From the NCBI GenBank assembly GCA_018383195.1, contig JAGZOP010000082.1:1-6187 (forward strand): 6,187 bases of DNA, written 5' to 3'. The notes beneath the pieces are model-generated. The model saw only the letters and a program-made list of their open reading frames with translations. It was not told the DNA's origin and did no database searches. Position numbers and translations under genes: made by a program. Below, in pieces: positions 1 to 5,702 of the stretch; the first letter of the stretch is position 1, and each line of letters starts with the position of its first letter. The DNA is from Clostridiaceae bacterium (GTDB lineage Bacteria > Bacillota > Clostridia > Oscillospirales > Butyricicoccaceae).

Positions 1-1
1 G

Positions 2-415
2 AGCTGGCAGGCGGAGGCGTTTCACCTTGATCTGGACGACACCCTTTATCCAGAGGACAGGGCGCGGCTTGCAGAGATACAGGCCGCCGACCCACGGGCC
101 ATTGTGGTGAACGGCTACTATTCCGGCTATCTATCCGAGAAAATGGACGTGGCGGAGCTGGTTGCCGGAGTACGCCACCACTACGACAACGACCTGAACA
201 ACATTTCCCCATTCATGGAGGCCCACAGCGACGAACTGCCGCCGGATGTGTTGGAGGCGGCGCGGGAAAAAGCCCATGCTGCCGGACTGCCGTTCTATGA
301 GCGCCCCTACCGAGGGGACGACATCGACCCGTACACCTATGACGGCCACATGAGTATTGAGGACTACGAGCTGATGCAGAAATTGATGGAGCAAGACCAA
401 GAAAGGAGGGAACCC
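2..415 (+). other. Unassigned N-terminal segment upstream of the ArdA-like module
   Basis: I do not recognise this segment as a named family. It reads as a genuine, mostly helical, acidic domain. It has a likely core around residues 1-60 (motifs VNGYYSGYL, AGVRHHYDND, ELPPDVLEAAREKAHAAG) and ends in an acidic helix (SIEDYELMQKLMEQDQE) at about residues 84-100. Codon use matches the downstream gene. It continues beyond the left edge, so its full size is unknown. The segment ends just where a strong internal ribosome site begins, and the +1 frame there reads KKGGNP and then stops. It may therefore be the C-terminal part of a formerly separate protein encoded just upstream of the ArdA gene. Confidence 0.55.
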
Positions 416-3400
416 GTGAGCGAAGTCTTTTCGATTATGATTGACAACCGCGCCGAGGCGCAGAACGATGGGCCGCATGGTTATTGGCTGGATTTGCCGA
501 CCACCGCCGAGAAGTTACAGGAGGCCATGCGGGAAATCCATATCAGCGCCGACAACCCACAGGATTTTTTCATTGCCGGATTTTCCTGCCCGGAGGACAG
601 GCACCTTGCCATTCCCTATGACATGGTGCTGGCCGCCGACGTGGACGAACTGAATTTCCTTGCCGCAAGGCTGGACACGCTGGACGCTGCCGCCCTTGCG
701 GAGCTGAACGCCGCCCTGCAAAATCCAAGGGGCGGCTTTGAAAGTATCGGGCAGATCATCGACTATGCCGACAACGTGGACTACTTTGTGCATCTGCCGG
801 ATGTGCAATCCCCCGGCCAGTTGGGGGACTACTACCTGAACCGTTCCGGCATGGTGGATATGCCGGAGGAATGGAAAGCCGGGATTGACGCGGCCCGGTT
901 CGGGGAGCATATCGCCCGGCAGGAACAGGGCGCGTTTACGCCCTATGGCTATCTGGTGCGAAGCGGCGACGAATGGCAGCGTGTCCATGAGGGACAGCCG
1001 GTGCCGGAGGAATACCGGGTGATGGGCTTTCCCCAGCCGGACGTGCTGCGGGAAGCTGTGCAGGCCCGGCAGACAGCCGCCCCCACCGCCGAGGCCCCGA
1101 CCCAGCCGCAGGTGATCCCCATTATCTTAAACAGCAAGAACAGCGCCGACCGCATGAAAGAGATTACCGACAAGCTGGAAACCGGCATCATGGATTTGTT
1201 TGAAAGTGACCGTTTCCAAGCCTACCTTGACACAATGGCCCGTTTCCACAATTACAGCTTCAACAACACCATCCTCATTGCCATGCAGGGCGGGCAGCTT
1301 GTGGCGGGCTACAACAAGTGGCGGGATGAATTTCACCGCAATGTCAAAAAGGGCGAAAAAGGCATCAAGATATTTGCCCCGGCCCCCTATAAGGTGAAAA
1401 AGGAAGTGCCGAAGCTGGATGAACAGGGCCAGCCGGTCAAGGACAAGGACGGGAACACCGTCACCGAGCAGAAAGAAATCCAAGTCCCGGCGTTCAAGAT
1501 CGTGTCCGTCTTTGATGTGAGCCAGACCGAGGGCGAACCGCTGCCGTCGCTGGGCGTGGAGGAATTGGCCGGGGACGTGGAGCGGTATCAGGACTTTTTC
1601 AAGGCGCTGGAACAGACTTCCCCTGTTCCGATGGCCTTTGAGGATATTCCGGGCGGTTCCCACGGCTACTACCACCTGACGGAAAAGCGGATCGCCATTC
1701 AGGAGAACATGAGCGAGCTGCAAACCCTGAAAACAGCCATTCACGAAATCGCCCATGCCAAGCTCCATGCCATTGACCCGGAGGCCCCCGCCGCCGAGCA
1801 GCAGAACCGGCCTGACAGCCGTACCCGCGAGGTACAGGCCGAGAGTGTGGCCTATACCGTCTGCCAGCACTACGGGCTGGACACGTCCGACTATTCCTTT
1901 GGCTATGTGGCCGGGTGGAGTTCCGGCAAAGACTTAAAAGAGCTGAAAGCATCCCTTGAAACCATACGGGCCACCGCCCATGAATTGATTACCACCATTG
2001 ACGGCCACCTTGCCGAGCTTCAAAAACAGCGGCAGGCCCAGCAGGAACAGACACCGGCGCAGGAACAGCCGCAGGCCGCCGAGCAGCCAGCGCCGGACAG
2101 TGTGTTTTCCAAGCTGCCCCCGGAACAGCAGCAGGAAATGGCCGACAGTGTGAAAGCCATGCTGCAAACCCTGATCGACGCCGATGTGAAATCCACCGGC
2201 GAGGTGACGCAAGGCACGTTGGACGCCATTCAGACACAGGGCTTTGTCCTCTCTGACGACGGGACGCTGCAACGGGCCGGGGCCAGCCAAACACCGGAGC
2301 CGCAGGCCGAAGAACCGGCCCTTGACCCGGCAGCGGAGCCGGTTGTGACGATCCTGTTCAGCGAAAGCCCCCATCTGGAAACCGGCCAGCAAATGCCGCT
2401 GCATGAGGCCGACGCCCTCTTTGCCAAGCTGGACGCCGAACACCAAGGCGGCGGCTACTACGATAAAACCGACTTCCGCATTGACTTTACATTCCAAGGC
2501 GAGGCCCACAGCTATTCCGGGCGGCAGGATTTTGGCGACCGGGACGGTTCCCTGATCGAGCATATCCGGGGCTATCAGGAATTTTACCTGCATGATGAAC
2601 AGTGGAAAAATCATGTGTTGAAATATCAGGGGCCGGAGGCGTTGGCCGAGAATCAGGCCAGCCGGGAAACCTTTGTATCTGAAATCATCCCATACATGGA
2701 GCTGCATTGCAACCTGTCCCGGCTGGAACAGGAGGCGCAAACCCGTTTAGCGTCCGGCGATACCCTGACGCCGGAGGAAACGACCTATTATGAGGCGCTG
2801 GAGGACTACGCCAAGGAGTGCCGCCCGCTTCTCAATCAGGGGGAACCGCTGCCGGAAATGCCGCAGCTTTCCGATTTTGACCCAAGCATAGAGGCATACC
2901 GGGAACAGGTAATGGCCGAGATCGAGCAGGAAGCCGCTGACGCCGGTATGACCGTGGAGGAATACGCGGCGGCTGGCTATGAGGCTCCGGCAGCACCAGA
3001 GCCGGAGCCTGCCCCGGAACAGCCGACAAAAGAGCCTGCGGCGTCCGACTACTATTATTCCATCAATGAGGGTGCAGCCCGCCGCGCCAAGGAGATGAAC
3101 AGCTATTCCGATTACAAGCCCGGCAGCGCCACGGCGGAGTACCGGCATTATGTGGATAATGCCTTTGAAATCGCGCAGGCACAGAAAAAGCGCGTTGATC
3201 CCATGTACCATGAGAAAATCGACAGCCTGCTTGACACCTACGCCCGGAAGCTGGCCGCCAACATGAACCACAGCTTTGCCATTGACGCCCGTGTTCCCTC
3301 AATCCTGATTGCCGGTGGTTCCAATTTTCCGGTACGCCAGAAAGAAAAACAGAACGCGGCCCGCGACAGCAATATGCAGGAATGGCAGTACATCCAAGGG

Positions 3401-5695
3401 CTGCTTGATAAAATCCGCAGTACCGGCATGGGCGGCATCCGGCAGGACGACCCGCAGGCCATCCCCAAGCTGGAAAAGAAGCTGGCCGGTCTGGAAAAGG
3501 CGCAGGAAACCATGAAAGCCGTGAACGCTTACTACCGCAAACACGGCACGCTGGACGGCTGCCCACACCTTTCCCCTGAAAATCTTGAAAAGCTGAAAGC
3601 GGCTATGGTGTCCGGCTGGCACTATGAAAAGAAACCCTTTCAGAGCTGGGAGCTGTCCAACAACAGCGCGGAAATCCGCCGCATCCGGCAGCGGATCGAC
3701 AGCCTGACCCGCGCCAGAGAAACCGTCTATGTGGGCTGGGAGTTTGAGGGCGGCCATGTGGAAGCCAACCGGGAACAGAGCCGTTTGCAGGTGTTCTTTG
3801 ATGGGAAACCCGACGCCGACACCCGCCAGCAGTTGAAAGAACACGGCTTCCGATGGGCGCCAAGCGTCGGGGCATGGCAGCGGCTTTTGAATGAGAACGC
3901 CTATTACGCCGCCGACCGCATTTCAAGTATTCAGCCTCTTACCGGCGAGAAGCCCACGGAGCTGCAACGCAGCAGCATCCGGCAGCAGCAGGCGCAGATG
4001 GCACAGGCCCAAGCCGAGCCGGAGGAATGTGTCTATCGGGTACACGCCGCCACCCGCAGCGACAGCCCGGAGAACCTGTATTTGCTGCAAGCCTATGTCC
4101 CGCAGACGAACGGCACTGTAAAAATCGGGGCGGTTCTTTATGCCGGGGCGGAAGAAAAATGCCGGGAGCTGCTGGATCAGCTCAACACCGGGGAGCTGAC
4201 GCAGGAAGCCGTCAAGGAGCTGTACGCCAAGGAACAGGAGCAGCCACAGGAACCGGCCCCCGAACAGGAGGCAGCACCAGAGCCGGAGCAGGAAATCACG
4301 CCGGAGCCGGAAACGGCGCAGGATGATGTGGCCGACGCCGAGCCGCAGGAAAAGTCCGCCGACAAGCCCCTGACCGACTTGCAGAAAAAGGCGGTGGAAA
4401 TCGCTGGCCGCTACAAAGACCTGCCCCTGCAAGGAAAGATTGATGTAATCGCGCAGGCGTTTGGCTGCAAGACCGGCGAAATCCGCACGTCCCCCTGTAC
4501 CGGCAAATGGCGCGGCACCAGTGATATGTCCATCCACTTTGACAACGGCGCGTCCCTGTTCATCGGCAACCACCTGACGCCAAAGGCCAAAACCGTAAAG
4601 GTACAGACGGAATGTGTCAACAGCGCGTTGGTACGGTATAACCCGGAAATCGTGCAGGCCACTAAGGAAGCCGCCCTGCCTGTCCTGTTGCAGAGGGAAG
4701 CCAAGGACAACGAGATCGCCGCCCAAAAGGGCCTAAAGCCCTACACGCTGCTGAATGTGGAGTTTCACGACGGGGCCGACGAGCAGACCGGCGGCTATAT
4801 GGGCTGGTACTATGTGACGCTGGCCGTGGACGGAAAAATCTGCACCCATCTGGAAACGGGATTGAGCCATGATATTGCAGACGGCAAGGTGAGCGACACC
4901 CCCACGCGGGCCGACTACTTCACGGCAGGAGCTTTGAAAGAAACCGATGTGGACTATGTGTTTAACAACGTGGGCTTTTCCTCTGCGTCCACCCTCTATG
5001 CGCTGCCGCTGCGGGATGATGTACGGGAACGGGCGGAACAAACGCTGGCCCAGCGCAGCGCCGACCAGCCGGAACGGGACACCTTTTCCATCTATCAAGT
5101 GCCTGCTGGCCCACAGGGGCGCGACTTCCGCTATCGGCCCTATGAGGAATTGCAGGCCGCAGGGCTGGCCGTGGACAGGAAAAACTATGAGCTTGTCTAC
5201 ACGGCCCCGCTGGACAAAAAGACCACGTTGGAGGATATTTACCGCACGTTCAACGCCGACGACCGGCCCGCCGGTTTCCGGGGCCACAGCCTGTCCGTTT
5301 CGGATGTTGTTGTGGTAAATCGCGGCGGCAAGGAGGAAGCCCATTACTGTGACAGCATCGGGTTTACCCCTGTGCCGGAGTTTATGCGGGAAAGCCCCAT
5401 CAAGACCGCTGAAATGTCCACCGAGCAAAATTACAACATGATTGACGGCACCCTGAACAATGCCCCGTCGATGGGGGAACTGGAAGCCAGAGCAAAGGCC
5501 GGGGAACAGATTTCCCTTTTCGATGTGGCCGAGGCAGCCAAGGTGGAGGCACAGAAGCCGAAGCAGACCCGCCTGGCGTCCAAGAGCGCCCAGCGCCAGA
5601 AAAAGCCGTCCATCCGGGCGCAGCTCAAAGCCGCCAAGGAGGAACAGGCCAAAAAGTCACCGGCACGGGAAAAATCAAAGGAATTGGAGGTGTGA
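2..5695 (+). CDS. Giant polyvalent protein: ArdA-like, ArdC + zincin peptidase, LPD regions, YodL and DUF4316 (5' partial)
   Basis: One uninterrupted frame runs from the left edge to TGA 5693-5695, so the true start may lie outside the window. Residue numbers in all entries count from the GTG at 104, which has no good ribosome site and is only a convenient origin. Seen order: unassigned segment (to 104), acidic ArdA-like module (105-287), ArdC N-terminal domain (346-475), HEIAH metallopeptidase (491-637), LPD-type region (746-945), unassigned region with a GFRW motif (981-1275), further unassigned regions (1308-1648), YodL (1660-1762), DUF4316-like tail (1763-1863). Pro/Glu/Gln/Ala-rich linkers at 641-668, 722-747, 961-980 and 1378-1420 separate modules. 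No signal peptide or membrane segment is visible in the part present, so it is probably cytoplasmic. Inferred role: antirestriction and establishment of a conjugative element in the recipient. The alternative start, GTG 416, has a far better ribosome site. The coding frame is certain; the start and overall function are not. Confidence 0.93.
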   Translation, partial: SWQAEAFHLDLDDTLYPEDRARLAEIQAADPRAIVVNGYYSGYLSEKMDVAELVAGVRHHYDNDLNNISPFMEAHSDELPPDVLEAAREKAHAAGLPFYERPYRGDDIDPYTYDGHMSIEDYELMQKLMEQDQERREPVSEVFSIMIDNRAEAQNDGPHGYWLDLPTTAEKLQEAMREIHISADNPQDFFIAGFSCPEDRHLAIPYDMVLAADVDELNFLAARLDTLDAAALAELNAALQNPRGGFESIGQIIDYADNVDYFVHLPDVQSPGQLGDYYLNRSGMVDMPEEWKAGIDAARFGEHIARQEQGAFTPYGYLVRSGDEWQRVHEGQPVPEEYRVMGFPQPDVLREAVQARQTAAPTAEAPTQPQVIPIILNSKNSADRMKEITDKLETGIMDLFESDRFQAYLDTMARFHNYSFNNTILIAMQGGQLVAGYNKWRDEFHRNVKKGEKGIKIFAPAPYKVKKEVPKLDEQGQPVKDKDGNTVTEQKEIQVPAFKIVSVFDVSQTEGEPLPSLGVEELAGDVERYQDFFKALEQTSPVPMAFEDIPGGSHGYYHLTEKRIAIQENMSELQTLKTAIHEIAHAKLHAIDPEAPAAEQQNRPDSRTREVQAESVAYTVCQHYGLDTSDYSFGYVAGWSSGKDLKELKASLETIRATAHELITTIDGHLAELQKQRQAQQEQTPAQEQPQAAEQPAPDSVFSKLPPEQQQEMADSVKAMLQTLIDADVKSTGEVTQGTLDAIQTQGFVLSDDGTLQRAGASQTPEPQAEEPALDPAAEPVVTILFSESPHLETGQQMPLHEADALFAKLDAEHQGGGYYDKTDFRIDFTFQGEAHSYSGRQDFGDRDGSLIEHIRGYQEFYLHDEQWKNHVLKYQGPEALAENQASRETFVSEIIPYMELHCNLSRLEQEAQTRLASGDTLTPEETTYYEALEDYAKECRPLLNQGEPLPEMPQLSDFDPSIEAYREQVMAEIEQEAADAGMTVEEYAAAGYEAPAAPEPEPAPEQPTKEPAASDYYYSINEGAARRAKEMNSYSDYKPGSATAEYRHYVDNAFEIAQAQKKRVDPMYHEKIDSLLDTYARKLAANMNHSFAIDARVPSILIAGGSNFPVRQKEKQNAARDSNMQEWQYIQGLLDKIRSTGMGGIRQDDPQAIPKLEKKLAGLEKAQETMKAVNAYYRKHGTLDGCPHLSPENLEKLKAAMVSGWHYEKKPFQSWELSNNSAEIRRIRQRIDSLTRARETVYVGWEFEGGHVEANREQSRLQVFFDGKPDADTRQQLKEHGFRWAPSVGAWQRLLNENAYYAADRISSIQPLTGEKPTELQRSSIRQQQAQMAQAQAEPEECVYRVHAATRSDSPENLYLLQAYVPQTNGTVKIGAVLYAGAEEKCRELLDQLNTGELTQEAVKELYAKEQEQPQEPAPEQEAAPEPEQEITPEPETAQDDVADAEPQEKSADKPLTDLQKKAVEIAGRYKDLPLQGKIDVIAQAFGCKTGEIRTSPCTGKWRGTSDMSIHFDNGASLFIGNHLTPKAKTVKVQTECVNSALVRYNPEIVQATKEAALPVLLQREAKDNEIAAQKGLKPYTLLNVEFHDGADEQTGGYMGWYYVTLAVDGKICTHLETGLSHDIADGKVSDTPTRADYFTAGALKETDVDYVFNNVGFSSASTLYALPLRDDVRERAEQTLAQRSADQPERDTFSIYQVPAGPQGRDFRYRPYEELQAAGLAVDRKNYELVYTAPLDKKTTLEDIYRTFNADDRPAGFRGHSLSVSDVVVVNRGGKEEAHYCDSIGFTPVPEFMRESPIKTAEMSTEQNYNMIDGTLNNAPSMGELEARAKAGEQISLFDVAEAAKVEAQKPKQTRLASKSAQRQKKPSIRAQLKAAKEEQAKKSPAREKSKELEV
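402..418 (+). promoter_or_regulatory. Internal Shine-Dalgarno and in-frame GTG start at the ArdA module
   Basis: AAAGGAGG at 402-409 lies six bases before GTG 416-418, close to ideal strength and spacing for a Firmicute. The GTG is in frame with the giant protein, and the product would begin (M)SEVFSIMIDNR, directly at the ArdA-like fold. The TGA at 417-419 in the next frame overlaps the GTG as GTGA, the classic arrangement of translationally coupled genes. This may be the authentic start of the giant gene, or an internal start giving a second isoform. Confidence 0.7.
416..964 (+). other. ArdA-like antirestriction module (DNA mimic)
   Basis: Residues 105-287 follow the layout I recall for Tn916-type ArdA: an opening strand and GYWLDLP (compare ArdA's AWFTFP), a stretch with LAADVDELNFLAARLDTL (compare ArdA's IGELNRL region), a central IGQIIDYADNVDYF, and the C-terminal signature DMPEEWKAGIDAARFGE followed by GAF and YGYLV (compare ArdA's VPASLQNYIDYQAYGRD). 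Residues 106-276 contain 31 Asp/Glu against 10 Lys/Arg, in keeping with ArdA's known role: its acidic surface mimics DNA and blocks type I restriction-modification enzymes. The usual stand-alone protein is about 165-180 residues, so the module looks complete. Activity in this fused form is inferred. The match was made from memory of family sequences, not by a search. Confidence 0.78.
1139..1528 (+). other. ArdC N-terminal ssDNA-binding domain
   Basis: Residues 346-475 carry the typical ArdC N-terminal pattern. A helix (MKEITDKLETGIMDL) is followed by FQAYLDTMARFHNYSFNN and ILIAMQ. Then comes GYNKWRDEFHRNVKKGEKGI, leading into KIFAPAPYK, and after a charged insertion (about 432-460) a closing strand, FKIVSVFDVSQTEGEPLP. 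In plasmid and ICE proteins this domain binds single-stranded DNA and is linked to protection of incoming DNA from restriction. It lies directly before the metallopeptidase, the usual ArdC arrangement. All expected blocks are present and the domain looks intact. Confidence 0.88.
1574..2011 (+). other. ArdC-associated zincin metallopeptidase domain
   Basis: Residues 491-637 include the zinc-binding HEIAH motif (H547, E548, H551; bases 1742-1756), extended as HEIAHAKLH. After a short insertion comes REVQAESVAYTVCQHYGLDT, where E576 or E580 supplies the probable third metal ligand. The closing helix, YVAGWSSGKDLKELKASLE, is typical of the peptidase that follows ArdC N-terminal domains. Every expected catalytic residue is present, so it is probably an active zinc-dependent protease. 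The substrate is unknown. Possible targets are host defence proteins in the recipient or the polyprotein's own linkers; both are inference. Confidence 0.85.
2339..2938 (+). other. Large polyvalent protein-associated (LPD-type) region
   Basis: Residues 746-945. The first half is alpha/beta: VVTILFSESPHL, a helix, then YYDKTDFRIDFTFQGE and the striking GRQDFGDRDGSLIEHI motif at 806-821. That motif is of the kind found in large polyvalent proteins of Firmicute conjugative elements, possibly the family called LPD25, though I am unsure of the number. The second half (about 855-945) is helical and acidic, with TPEETTYYEALEDYA typical of small accessory helical domains. No catalytic residues can be assigned and the function is unknown. 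Confidence 0.55.
2982..3010 (+). repeat. Perfect 10-bp inverted repeat within a linker-coding stretch
   Basis: AGGCTCCGGC (2982-2991) and GCCGGAGCCT (3001-3010) are exact reverse complements separated by nine bases, so the mRNA could form a very stable GC-rich stem-loop. It lies in codons of the Pro/Ala/Glu-rich linker between the LPD-type region and the next module. No T-run follows, so it is not an intrinsic terminator. It may be a by-product of a repetitive Pro/Ala/Glu code, or a pause site between domains. Confidence 0.75.
2989..3008 (+). repeat. 20-bp direct repeat, copy 1 (linker coding)
   Basis: This 20-base stretch is identical to bases 4270-4289 and is read in the same frame, encoding AAPEPE in both linkers (around residues 963-968 and 1390-1395). 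The bases just outside differ on both sides. It overlaps the right part of the inverted repeat at 2982-3010. It suggests linker duplication or recombination between similar linkers, although a biased Pro/Ala/Glu code could also produce it. Confidence 0.75.
3044..3928 (+). other. Unassigned ICE-type region with NFPVRQKEK and GFRW motifs
   Basis: Residues 981-1275 have no family name I can give with confidence. Visible parts: an N-terminal helical segment (YYYSINEGAARRAKEM); a helix pair around 1012-1055; a conserved-looking core, RVPSILIAGGSNFPVRQKEK (1063-1082), followed by NAARDSNMQEWQYI; a coiled-coil-like helix (1118-1145); and a compact C-terminal module with FFDGKPDADTRQQLK then GFRWAPSVGAWQR (1231-1260). 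I recall this last motif as widespread in mobile-element proteins that also carry antirestriction domains. The basic motif and the Gly-rich turn would suit nucleic-acid or nucleotide binding, but that is inference. Confidence 0.5.
4025..5047 (+). other. Two unassigned polyvalent-protein segments joined by an acidic linker
   Basis: The first segment (residues 1308-1377) is a small alpha/beta unit with CVYRVHAA, LYLLQAYVPQ and a helix ending in LTQEAVKELYAKE. An acidic Pro/Glu/Gln linker follows (1378-1420). The second segment (1422-1648) starts with a helical pair (LTDLQKKAVEIAGRYKDL), then a probable beta-rich domain around CTGKWRGTSDMSIHFD and ASLFIGNHL. Next is an acidic domain with YTLLNVEFHD, GGYMGWYYVTLAVDGKI and DVDYVFNNVGFS. 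It leads directly into YodL and resembles accessory domains seen next to YodL in such proteins. I can assign neither a family name nor a function. Confidence 0.45.
4270..4289 (+). repeat. 20-bp direct repeat, copy 2 (linker coding)
   Basis: Identical over 20 bases to 2989-3008 and read in the same frame, here within the acidic Pro/Glu/Gln linker at residues 1378-1420. Unlike copy 1, it is not part of an inverted repeat, because the left arm AGGCTCCGGC is absent upstream of it. Confidence 0.75.
5081..5389 (+). other. YodL domain
   Basis: Residues 1660-1762 carry the run of motifs expected for YodL: FSIYQ (1661-1665), FRYRPYEEL, NYELVYTAPL (1694-1703), LEDIYRTFN (1709-1717), PAGFRGHSLSVSDVVVV (1722-1738) and HYCDSIGFTPVPEF (1747-1760). 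The fold appears complete. The domain is common near the C-terminus of large ICE proteins of gut Firmicutes and also occurs in the Bacillus YodL protein. Its biochemical function here is unknown to me; protein interaction or targeting is plausible but unproven. Confidence 0.9.
5390..5692 (+). other. DUF4316-like C-terminal tail with clamp-like QISLF motif and basic end
   Basis: Residues 1763-1863 begin with AEMSTEQNYNMIDGTLNN and SMGELEARAKAGEQISLFDVAEA, the pattern I associate with DUF4316, which normally follows YodL as it does here. The last 46 residues are strongly basic, with 15 Lys/Arg against 5 Asp/Glu, and are probably unstructured or nucleic-acid binding. QISLF (1802-1806, bases 5507-5521) matches the Q-x-[S/D]-L-F form of bacterial beta-sliding-clamp binding peptides. 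The family match is fairly secure; clamp binding is inference. Confidence 0.8.
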
Positions 5696-5702
5696 AGCCG
5701 TG
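5686..5702 (+). promoter_or_regulatory. Ribosome binding site deciding the GTG start of the downstream gene
   Basis: GGAGG at 5686-5690 lies inside the last codons of the giant gene, nine bases before GTG 5700-5702. Only four bases separate the upstream TGA from this GTG, so translation is probably coupled. The next in-frame ATG (5748) has no comparable site, so the GTG is preferred. Confidence 0.75.

Noticed and set aside
29..43. DLDDT at 29-43 resembling HAD phosphatase motif I
   Set aside because: No hydrophobic beta strand precedes it and no other HAD motifs follow in the frame, so the match is probably chance.
104..106. GTG at 104 as the start of the giant gene
   Set aside because: The frame is open upstream with normal coding character (SWQAEAF..., through ...ADPRAI), and no purine-rich ribosome site precedes 104. 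The start is either beyond the left edge or the GTG at 416.
1934..2740. Long minus-strand open frame (268 codons) opposite the giant gene
   Set aside because: It is antisense to well-supported coding sequence, its translation is Leu/Gly/Phe/Arg-rich without recognisable motifs, and long antisense frames are expected in GC-rich genes.
2982..3010. Inverted repeat as an intrinsic terminator
   Set aside because: It lies in the middle of an open frame and has no downstream T-run.
3923..4726. Minus-strand open frame of 267 codons
   Set aside because: It is a shadow of the linker and the unassigned domains on the plus strand. It has no ribosome site that stands out and low-complexity hydrophobic/Arg content.
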